Assembly: GCA_027483175.1 (NCBI GenBank)
Contig: JAIXVE010000141.1
Location: 1 to 37,261 of the forward strand
Direction of reading: 5' to 3'
DNA length: 37,261 nt
From: Verrucomicrobiaceae bacterium
Lineage (GTDB): Bacteria; Verrucomicrobiota; Verrucomicrobiia; Verrucomicrobiales; V1-33
This document shows positions 31,414 through 37,261 of this stretch, in pieces; positions within the stretch are counted from its first letter, which is position 1, and the number at the start of each line of letters is the position of its first letter. Under the pieces are notes generated by a model, which saw only the letters and a program-made list of their open reading frames with translations, made no database searches and was not told the DNA's origin. The position numbers were made by a program, and so were the translations under genes.

Positions 31414-32100
31414 TCAGCTGAGAGAGCCTTGGTGGAGGCGGAGGTGGCGCTGCATGCGGGCGGCGGTGGATTGATCGTGGGTGACGAGGACGAGGGCGCT
31501 GCCGGTGGCGGCGTTGAGTTCGAGGAGGAGGTCGGTGAGGGAGGCGGCGGAGGTGGCGTCGAGGGCACCGGTGGGTTCGTCGGCGAGGACGAGGCCTGGC
31601 TGGCGGATGAGGGCGCGGACGACGGCGACGCGTTGGCGTTCACCGCCGGAGAGTTGGGCGGGGAATTTGGAGAGATGGTCGGCGAGGCCGACGCGGGCGA
31701 GGAGGTCGGTGGCGCGGGCGCGGGCGGCGGGGAGGTCCGGGGCATCGTGGCCTGCGAGCATGGGGAGCAGGACGTTTTCGATGGCGGAGAGGTGAGGGAG
31801 GAGGTGGTGGGACTGGAAGATGAAGCCGAGGTGGCGGGCGCGGAGCCTGCTGAGGCTGGATTCGTCCATGGAGGCCGGGTTCTGACCGAAGAGGGAGACG
31901 GTGCCTGAGGTTGGCTGGTCGAGGGTGCCGAGGATGTTGAGGAGCGTGCTTTTGCCGCAGCCGCTGGGGCCGGTGACGGCGATGGTTTCGCCGGGGAGGA
32001 TGGTTAGGGAGACGTCTTTGAGGACGTGCTGGATGGGGGCGCCGGGCGCGGATTGGAAGTCGCGCGAGACGTTGGTGAGGGTGGCGATGGGGTTGCTCAC
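31414..32100 (-). CDS. lolD: LolD-type ABC transporter ATP-binding protein
   Basis: I start at GTG 32100 (MSNPIATLTNV; 228 aa), 7 bp after the carA stop; the open frame further upstream is only antisense of carA. Walker A GPSGCGKST (44-52), Q-loop FIFQSHHLLPHLSAIENVLLP, signature LSGGERQR (150-157) and Walker B VLADEPTGALD (171-181) mark the LolD/MacB exporter class. LolD powers lipoprotein release with LolCE in the inner membrane. No LolC/E permease is in the neighbourhood (33 kb to 19 kb on this strand), so it must pair with one elsewhere or serve another MacB-type permease. Confidence 0.88.
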   Translation of the reverse strand: MSNPIATLTNVSRDFQSAPGAPIQHVLKDVSLTILPGETIAVTGPSGCGKSTLLNILGTLDQPTSGTVSLFGQNPASMDESSLSRLRARHLGFIFQSHHLLPHLSAIENVLLPMLAGHDAPDLPAARARATDLLARVGLADHLSKFPAQLSGGERQRVAVVRALIRQPGLVLADEPTGALDATSAASLTDLLLELNAATGSALVLVTHDQSTAARMQRHLRLHQGSLS

Positions 32101-32107
32101 GATGGGA

Positions 32108-33250
32108 TCAGCGTGCGGCCTCGATGAGTTCCGCGAATTCGCTGAAGAAGTAGCGGGCGTCGTTGGGGCCTGGGGCGGCTTCCGGGTGGTACTGGACGGA
32201 GAAGACGGGGGCGTCGCGGTGGCGGAGGCCTTCGACGGTTTGGTCGTTGAGATTGATGTGGGTGACCTCGACGTTGGAGGGGAGGGAATCGGGGTCGACG
32301 GCGAAGCCGTGGTTCTGGCTGGTGATGGCGACGGTGCCGGAGCGGAGGTCTTTAACGGGTTGGTTGCCGCCGCGGTGGCCGAAGGGGAGTTTGAAGGTTT
32401 TGCCGCCGAAGGCGTGGCCGAGGATCTGGTGGCCGAGGCAGATGGCGAAGATGGGTTTACGGCCGAGGAGTTGGCGGACCTCGTGGTGGACGTAGTCGAG
32501 GGCGGCGGGGTCGCCGGGGCCGTTGGAGAGGAAGACGCCGTCGGGGTTGAGGGCGAGGATGTCTGCGGCGGAGGTGCGGGCGTTGACGACTTCCACGGCG
32601 AAGCCTTCCTGGCGGAGACGGCGGAGGATGTTGAATTTGATGCCGAAGTCGAAGGCGACGATTTTGTATTTGGCGGGGACGAGGACCGGGTCGGGACGGC
32701 CCTGGCCGTTGGGGAGGACCCAGTCGCGGCTGAGGGAGTTATCGGGGTCCCACGAGTAGTTGGCGGGGGTGGAGACCTCGCGGACGAAGTCGCTGCCGGC
32801 CATGGGTGAGCTGGAGGCGGCTCGGGCCGTGGCCTCGGCGGGATCGAGGATTTCGGTGCTGAGGAAGGCGCGCATGGCACCGCGGGTGCGGAGGTGGCGG
32901 GTGAGTCGGCGGGTATCGATGCCTTCGATGCCGAGGAGGTTCCATTTTTTGAAGTAGTCGTCGAGACTCATGGAGGCGCGCCAGTTGCTTGGAGTGCGGC
33001 AGAGTTCGCCGACGACGAAGCCGCGGACGTGGGGTTGGGAGCTTTCGTCGTCGGCTGGGTTGACGCCGTAGTTGCCGATGAGCGGGTAGGTCATGGCGAC
33101 GATCTGGCCGCGGTACGAGGGGTCGGTGAGGACCTCCTGGTACCCGGTCATGGAGGTATTGAAGCAGGCTTCACCGGTGGAGGAACCGGTGACGCCGAAG
33201 GATTCACCGAAAAAATGGACTCCGTCTTCGAGGGCGAGAATGGCTTTCAT
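32108..33250 (-). CDS. carA: Carbamoyl-phosphate synthase small (glutaminase) subunit
   Basis: The 380-aa protein has the CarA N-terminal domain (GEACFNTSMTGYQEVLTDPSY) and a class I glutamine amidotransferase domain with nucleophile C271 (FAICLGHQILGHAFGG) and H355/E357 (QYHPEAAPGP). It hydrolyses glutamine to supply ammonia to CarB for arginine and pyrimidine synthesis. carB is not visible downstream. The first gene of the carA-lolD-purU row; the 186-bp spacer to the divergent PspA-like gene is expected to carry its promoter, but I cannot identify an attenuator or pyrimidine-responsive leader. Confidence 0.95.
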   Translation of the reverse strand: MKAILALEDGVHFFGESFGVTGSSTGEACFNTSMTGYQEVLTDPSYRGQIVAMTYPLIGNYGVNPADDESSQPHVRGFVVGELCRTPSNWRASMSLDDYFKKWNLLGIEGIDTRRLTRHLRTRGAMRAFLSTEILDPAEATARAASSSPMAGSDFVREVSTPANYSWDPDNSLSRDWVLPNGQGRPDPVLVPAKYKIVAFDFGIKFNILRRLRQEGFAVEVVNARTSAADILALNPDGVFLSNGPGDPAALDYVHHEVRQLLGRKPIFAICLGHQILGHAFGGKTFKLPFGHRGGNQPVKDLRSGTVAITSQNHGFAVDPDSLPSNVEVTHINLNDQTVEGLRHRDAPVFSVQYHPEAAPGPNDARYFFSEFAELIEAAR

Positions 33251-33436
33251 GCGGGCTTGGGGAGGGCCTTAGACGGCGCGTTGGGGGTTGGCAACCCGGA
33301 AGGGTGGTGGAGGGAGGGAAAGGCTGGGAAGGAAAGGCTGGGAGGGGGTGCAGCAAACGGGTTGCCAGGGGGGATGGGATGGTTTAAAGAGCCGACCGCC
33401 GGAAATCGGCCTGACAATCACCAGCCCACTACGAAC

Positions 33437-34195
33437 ATGTTCAATCGACTTGGCAGACTCATCAAAGGATTCTTCGGCCTCTTTGTTGGCGGCCTTGAGC
33501 GCAAGAATCCGGAAGCGCTTCTCGAGTTGGAGAAGGAGAATCTGCGGAAGCAGATTGGGGAGTACAACAAGGGATTGACTGGGCATGCGGCGCTGGTGGA
33601 GCGGTTAATTTCGCGGGTGCGGTCGCTGGAGGCGGAGGAGAAGGATCTGCACGCGAAGGTGCTGGCGAATCTGCGGGCTGGGAACAAGGAAGCGGCGGCG
33701 CAGTTTGCGTTGAGGCATCAGCAGGTGAAGACGGAGCATGTGGCGGTGCGCGGGCAATTGGAGGAATCGGAGCGGACGTATAAGGAACTGGTGACGGCGC
33801 GTGACGTGAGTGTGAAGGCGGCGCGTGAGAAGATTGAGAAAGTGGCGCGTGGGATCAACGAGGCGAAGGTGGCGAAGGCGACGGCGGAGTTGAATCAGAT
33901 GGCTGCGGGGATGGTGACGGAGATTGGGGCGGCTGGCGAGACGCTGGGGCGGTTGGAGGAGATTGTGCGGGAGGAGAAGGAGAAGGCGGCCGGGGTGGCG
34001 CGGGTGGCGCGTGACAGCATTGATATGACTGGGATTGCGATGAAGGCTGGGGAGCAGAAGGCGCTTGAGGATCTGGCGCTGGCGGATTTTGCGGCGATGG
34101 AGGGGATTGCGATCGAGGGGGCTTCGGCGTCCGGTAGTACGGGAGGTGAAGCGCCAGCGAAGACGATGAGCGGGCCGCAGGCGACTGCGGAGTGA
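33437..34195 (+). CDS. PspA/IM30 (Vipp1)-like membrane-associated coiled-coil protein
   Basis: ATG 33437 begins MFNRLGRLIKGFFGLFVGGLERKNPEALLE, an amphipathic first helix as in PspA/Vipp1. Long charged coiled-coil helices follow (LEKENLRKQIGEYNKGLTGH, VERLISRVRSLEAEEKDLHA, KTEHVAVRGQLEESERTYKE). The tail (~225-252) is Ser/Gly/Ala-rich. PspA, Vipp1 and eukaryotic ESCRT-III share a fold and polymerise on membranes. The spacing of 56 bp to the membrane protein and then the AAA+ ATPase suggests one unit. Earlier in-frame ATGs (from 32894) lie inside carA antisense sequence. PspA in the classical system is paired with PspF or PspBC, absent here. Confidence 0.85.
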   Translation: MFNRLGRLIKGFFGLFVGGLERKNPEALLELEKENLRKQIGEYNKGLTGHAALVERLISRVRSLEAEEKDLHAKVLANLRAGNKEAAAQFALRHQQVKTEHVAVRGQLEESERTYKELVTARDVSVKAAREKIEKVARGINEAKVAKATAELNQMAAGMVTEIGAAGETLGRLEEIVREEKEKAAGVARVARDSIDMTGIAMKAGEQKALEDLALADFAAMEGIAIEGASASGSTGGEAPAKTMSGPQATAE

Positions 34196-34251
34196 GCGTG
34201 GGTGGCTGGCCTTGCGGGTCGGACCATTGAGCGAATGAATCCGACGAGCCT

Positions 34252-34650
34252 ATGAACATGAATCAGATTGTGGGACCGCACCCGGGGGTGTGTGCCTTTT
34301 TGCTGGCGTTGGGAGGTTGTCTGCTGGCGGGTGGGGTCTATGGGGTATTGGGACCGGAGGGTGTGAGGCCTGCGGTGGCGGAGCCTGGTGGGATTGGGGA
34401 GATGGGGCCGTGGGCGCTGCTGGTGCTGGGGGCGGGGTTGTGGTTGTACGGGGCGTTGATGTTCGGGCGAGTGAGGGGAGTGAATCCGTGGTTATCGCTG
34501 CTGCTAGGGAGCCTGACGTTGCCGGGGATTCTGATCCTTGCGATGATTGGGAAGCCGTTGACGCCGCACGAGGCGTGGGAGCGGCAGAATCCCGGGATGG
34601 CGAAGCAACGCGTCCGGCGGGACTATCGAGACGTGAAGCCGCTGTACTGA
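34252..34650 (+). CDS. Small membrane protein in the PspA-AAA unit
   Basis: The 132-aa protein has three hydrophobic segments: VCAFLLALGGCLLAGGVYGVL, WALLVLGAGLWLYGALMF and LSLLLGSLTLPGILILAMIG. The cytoplasmic-looking C-terminal tail is charged (EAWERQNPGMAKQRVRRDYRD). No family is recognised. It sits between the PspA-like and AAA+ genes (56 bp and 40 bp), so it could be the membrane partner of the module. Confidence 0.7.
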   Translation: MNMNQIVGPHPGVCAFLLALGGCLLAGGVYGVLGPEGVRPAVAEPGGIGEMGPWALLVLGAGLWLYGALMFGRVRGVNPWLSLLLGSLTLPGILILAMIGKPLTPHEAWERQNPGMAKQRVRRDYRDVKPLY

Positions 34651-34690
34651 AGGATGGAGTGGGATTTAGAATTGAACTGAAGCTGAGTTG

Positions 34691-36349
34691 ATGGCGAATT
34701 TACCTGAATGGACGAGTGAGATTGCGGGGCAGTACGAGAGCCACGCGGCGAGTCAGTTTGTGCTGCATGGGAATGTGGGTGATCTGTTTGCGCTGCCTGA
34801 CAGCGGTGGGGTGAGGCTGGCTGGGCTGGAGGATTACCTGCTCGATACCCTGCTGACGGGATTTGATGTGGTGCTGACGTATGATTTAGGGAATGGGTTG
34901 CGGGTGGTGCGTGGGCAGAAGGTGTTTGCGTTGTGGCCGACGTACGGAGCAGGGCAGGCGTTGCCGAGGGTGCCGCGGGAGGCGGTGGATCTGCTGACGC
35001 ATTATGCGCGGTTTCTTTCGAATGTGCGGCGGGTGAAGGGTGAGACGGTGAAGGCAGCGTTTATCCTGAGGGAAGCGGCGCTGTCGATTCCTGCTGCGCC
35101 GGGGGGATTGAACAATGATTTGAATGCGATGGCGCTGCTGGTGCGGGCGTGGGCATCGGAGACGGCGCTGACGGAGCATCCGCTGGCGACGTTTCTGATC
35201 ACGGAGAATCTGAATGATCTGCATCCGCTGGTGGCGGGGGATCCGCGGTCGGCGAACATCCGGGTACCGCTGCCGGGGCCTGAGGAGCTTGTGGCTGTGT
35301 TCACGGCATTGGCGGCGAAGTATCCGGTGGCGTTAGGGTCGTGGGCGGGGAAGCTGGAGGTTCCGGCGGGGCAGTTGGCGGGAGCGAGTCTGGTATCGAT
35401 TCAGTCGTTGCTGAGGACGAAGGAGTACCGGAAGGAGGCGATTACGGAGCAGGATCTGGCGGTGCTGAAGAAAGAGTTGGTGGAGAAGGACAGTCAGGGG
35501 TTGATCGAGTTCATCGAGCCGAAGCGGACATTGGATGATCTGCACGGGCAGGAAGCGATCAAGGAGTGGATGCGTCAGGATATTGCGTTGTGGCGGCAGG
35601 GTGATCTTGAGGCGATGCCGATGGGTTATCTGCTGTGCGGGCCGGTGGGGACGGGGAAGACGTTCATGGTGGAATGTCTGGCAGGGGAAGCAGGGGTGCC
35701 GGTGGTGAAGATGAAGAATTTCCGGGACAAGTGGGTTGGGAGTACGGAGGGGAATCTGGAGAAGATCTTCCGTCTGCTGCATGCGCTGGGGAGATGTTAT
35801 GTGTTCATTGATGAAGCGGACCAGGCGCTAGGGAAACGGAATCAGGATGGCGACAGCGGGGTGGGCGGTCGCGTTTATTCGATGATGGCCAAGGAGATGA
35901 GCGAAAGCAGCAATCGCGGGAAGATTGTGTGGATTCTGGCGTCGAGTCGGCCTGACTTGATTGAGGTGGATTTGAAGCGGCCTGGGCGTGTGGATGTGAA
36001 GATTCCGATTTTTCCGACGACGACGCCCGAGGAGGGGTTTCAGTTGATCCGGGCGTTGTGCAAGCGGCGGGGGATGGTGCTGGAGGCTGGGGATCTGGAG
36101 GTGTTGCGGGCGCGGATTCCTGACTGGCTGACGCCTGGGGCCGCGGAGGCGCTGGCAGTGAAGGTGTATCGGATGGTGAAGACGAAGCAGTTGACGCCGC
36201 AGGCAGCGCTAGCGGAGGCGTTGGAGACGTACCAACCGGCGGTGTCGCGGGAGACGATGGAGTTTCAGGTGGGGTTGGCGGTTTCTGAGGCGAGTGATTT
36301 GAGTTTTGTGCCGGAGTCGCTCCGGCATTTCGGGAATGCGGAGGGGTGA
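34691..36349 (+). CDS. AAA+ ATPase with Vps4-like pore loop and novel N-terminal region
   Basis: I choose ATG 34691 (MANLPEW; 552 aa) over the TTG three bases earlier. The AAA+ core is C-terminal: Walker A GPVGTGKT (317-324), pore-loop candidate KMKNFRDKWVGSTEGN (340-355), Walker B VFIDEAD (371-377), and SRH with sensor/arginine fingers SSRPDLIEVDLKRPGRVD (418-435). The pore loop W348-V-G matches the KWxG form of the Vps4/katanin/spastin clade rather than FtsH. A 280-residue N-terminal region (FVLHGNVGDLFALPD, then TFLITENLNDLHPLV, resembling a second, inactive P-loop-like fold) has no Walker A. With the PspA-like and membrane genes upstream, a polymer-disassembling motor is a plausible role. 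Confidence 0.85.
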   Translation: MANLPEWTSEIAGQYESHAASQFVLHGNVGDLFALPDSGGVRLAGLEDYLLDTLLTGFDVVLTYDLGNGLRVVRGQKVFALWPTYGAGQALPRVPREAVDLLTHYARFLSNVRRVKGETVKAAFILREAALSIPAAPGGLNNDLNAMALLVRAWASETALTEHPLATFLITENLNDLHPLVAGDPRSANIRVPLPGPEELVAVFTALAAKYPVALGSWAGKLEVPAGQLAGASLVSIQSLLRTKEYRKEAITEQDLAVLKKELVEKDSQGLIEFIEPKRTLDDLHGQEAIKEWMRQDIALWRQGDLEAMPMGYLLCGPVGTGKTFMVECLAGEAGVPVVKMKNFRDKWVGSTEGNLEKIFRLLHALGRCYVFIDEADQALGKRNQDGDSGVGGRVYSMMAKEMSESSNRGKIVWILASSRPDLIEVDLKRPGRVDVKIPIFPTTTPEEGFQLIRALCKRRGMVLEAGDLEVLRARIPDWLTPGAAEALAVKVYRMVKTKQLTPQAALAEALETYQPAVSRETMEFQVGLAVSEASDLSFVPESLRHFGNAEG

Positions 36350-36359
36350 GGGTGCCGCT

Positions 36360-36575
36360 CAGCCTTGGTGGATTGATGGGCTGGGTCCGTGAAGCCGAAC
36401 TACTCGGAGTCGCGGGCGCGTGCCTGGAAGAAAAACCGGACGCACGCGGGGTCTACGGTTCACACCCCAGCCGGAACTCCCGCGGTGGGAACCACGAACC
36501 GGACCGCACGGGGTGACTGGCAGTGCGGCCGCGCGAGAGGTGTGGTGGGGAGCAAGAACGGACCTCTCCATGGGA
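36360..36575 (+). ncRNA. HEARO / omega-like RNA, orphan (no iscB)
   Basis: A run of consistent short hairpins occurs outside any convincing CDS: CAGCC/GGCTG (36360-36383), GGGGT/ACCCC (36448-36468) and TCCC-GCGGT-GGGA (36478-36490). The blocks CCGGACGCAC (36436-36445), a hairpin ending CCCCAG and CCGGAACT (36471-36478) match in order what I recall of the OgeuIscB omega RNA. Further pairs are GTCCG/CGGAC and CGCGTGC/GCACGCG, which compete with the HEARO-like fold. Overlapping open frames on both strands look artificial. HEARO RNAs guide IscB nucleases; no IscB frame follows, so this would be a standalone copy. Confidence 0.42.
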
Positions 36576-36960
36576 CTTTAGGGCTTCAACGTTGGCCTTC
36601 CGGGTGCGGCGCTAACGGATGTCGTGAGATGCGCCAGAGTTCGCGGGAGGAAAGAACTGAATGGTGCCAAGACTGGGCGGGTGATCGCAAAAAATGCCCC
36701 GCGACTGAACTGGTAGCCGCTTTGTTCAAACTCATGCCAAACGGGCACCAGGGTGGGTGCGGAGGGAGCCTGCTGCGGAGTGATCGGAGCCGCGAGGCCC
36801 GGCGCGGCGACTGGCCGCCGGGATAATCAGACAGAGCCCTCAGAAGGATGGCAAGGGACGTTAACCGCCTTTTCTTAGCGCCATTCAGGTCAGGGGTCTC
36901 CCGAAGAGGAGGATGGGACGAGGTGACAGACCTTTTTGAGTGGCCCTAAAGCGGATAAAT
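36576..36960. other. Non-coding stretch downstream of the RNA-like region
   Basis: No recognisable gene. The plus-strand open frame through it (to 36826) has no homology I can see. It holds two hairpin candidates: GGCGC/GCGCC (~36608-36636) and CCCGGCG/CGCCGGG (~36800-36820). It may be decayed remains of an inserted element. The composition is more balanced than the G-rich neighbours. Confidence 0.4.
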
Positions 36961-36962
36961 CC

Positions 36963-36988
36963 TTGACTTTGTGTTTGCCGTATATACA
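36963..36988 (+). promoter_or_regulatory. Weak promoter-like elements before the RAYT gene
   Basis: TTGACT (36963-36968) and TATACA (36983-36988) resemble -35 and -10 boxes, but the spacer is only 14 bp. They lie 18-43 bp before the ATG. The poor spacing keeps confidence low. Confidence 0.25.
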
Positions 36989-37005
36989 GAAGAGCCGCAG
37001 AAATT

Positions 37006-37261
37006 ATGGCCAAGCCACGCGTCTACACTGAGCCGGAGACTGAAGCCGGGATTTACCACGTCTGTTCGCGGGTGGTGGACGGCAGGTACATCTTCGGGGA
37101 GCCTGAGAAGGAGGAATTTGTCCGCATGATGCGGTCATTGACCGCATTTCACGGGGTCGAGATCCTGACGTATTGCGTGATGAGCAATCATTTCCACATT
37201 CTGCTGAGGGTGCCGCGTCGGCCGGAGGGGTTTGATCTGCCGCTGGAAACGGTGCTGGAGC
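37006..37261 (+). CDS. RAYT/IS200-like REP-associated tyrosine transposase (partial, 3' end cut)
   Basis: ATG 37006 starts MAKPRVYTEPETEAGIYHVCSRVVDGRYIF and runs past the window edge at 85 residues. The HUH motif H62-F-H64 (VMSNHFHILLRVP) is the metal-binding centre of the Y1-transposase/RAYT family; the catalytic tyrosine would lie beyond the edge. RAYTs are chromosomal relatives of IS200/IS605 TnpA that process REP palindromes. The presence of dispersed palindromes at 8072 and 16987-17095 is consistent with this. Confidence 0.9.
   Translation, partial: MAKPRVYTEPETEAGIYHVCSRVVDGRYIFGEPEKEEFVRMMRSLTAFHGVEILTYCVMSNHFHILLRVPRRPEGFDLPLETVLE

Noticed and set aside
32101-32880. Extension of the LolD frame far upstream (to 32880)
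   Set aside because: The extension is a low-complexity Ser/Pro/Thr sequence antisense-phase to carA; the ABC domain and a GTG start at 32100 define the real gene.
2815-35338. About two dozen TTAGGG hexamers on the + strand, against one CCCTAA seen (~36944)
   Set aside because: A rough estimate from the G-rich composition gives a similar number and the same asymmetry, so no special polar motif is needed. Some instances fall in codon-pair contexts but counter-examples exist.
36359-36571. 70-aa minus-strand and 145-aa plus-strand open frames over 36359-36826
   Set aside because: Arg/Gly/Pro-rich translations without domains over a strongly structured sequence; better explained as non-coding RNA.
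36360-36960. RNase P RNA, tmRNA or group II intron
   Set aside because: I could not find the conserved cores (for example a domain V hairpin or the RNase P GAGGAAAGUC region in the right context).

Overview
The window looks like a chromosomal segment of a high-GC member of the Verrucomicrobiota, perhaps near Luteolibacter/Verrucomicrobiaceae. This is an inference from three things: PEP-CTERM proteins, a membrane-bound-dehydrogenase/HEAT/cytochrome c protein of the type abundant in the PVC group, and dispersed palindromes together with a RAYT-type transposase. The + strand is very G-rich almost throughout, whichever strand is coding, so the window probably lies within one replichore. No rRNA or tRNA gene and no CRISPR array was seen.

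Layout. 1-710: remnant of a toxin-antitoxin pair whose PIN toxin is frameshifted. 711-2640: a tandem duplication of a PEP-CTERM gene, each copy with its own promoter-like site and terminator. 2619-4132: a C-N hydrolase and a GNAT acetyltransferase, translationally coupled. 4234-6301: comM/yifB and a convergent, overlapping ABM-like gene. 6318-6725: hairpins and a degenerate repeat array. 6737-8024: an SDR divergent from an HxlR regulator, with a double palindromic operator between them. 8117-10470: cbiX, a DR2241-type Fe-S protein and an amino-acid-type binding lipoprotein. 10551-13689: an NlpC/P60 lipoprotein and the dehydrogenase/cytochrome protein. 13706-15459: a compositionally foreign island between 20-bp direct repeats, holding one secreted/membrane protein of unknown function. 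15473-19245: an enolase-superfamily protein, a PatB/MalY C-S lyase and a GYF-RDD membrane protein.

19270-25188 is a five-gene minus-strand cluster that reads as a hydroxyproline (collagen peptide) catabolic operon: a secreted S9 peptidase, a DapA-like deaminase, a small membrane protein, a 4-hydroxyproline epimerase and an FAD D-amino-acid dehydrogenase. 25249-33250 continues on the minus strand with trmB, an anchored coiled-coil protein, an RbsABC-type sugar transporter, purU, a LolD-type ATPase and carA. The binding protein of the sugar transporter appears to be a natural circular permutant, with its C-terminal lobe encoded before its N-terminal lobe.

33437-36349 (+) encodes a PspA/IM30-like protein, a small membrane protein and an AAA+ ATPase with a Vps4-like pore loop, a possible bacterial ESCRT-III/Vps4-like membrane-remodelling module. 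36360-36575 resembles a HEARO/omega RNA without an iscB gene, and the window ends inside a RAYT transposase gene. The most interesting items are the permuted binding protein, the PspA-AAA module, the repeat-bounded island, the orphan omega-like RNA and the hydroxyproline operon.
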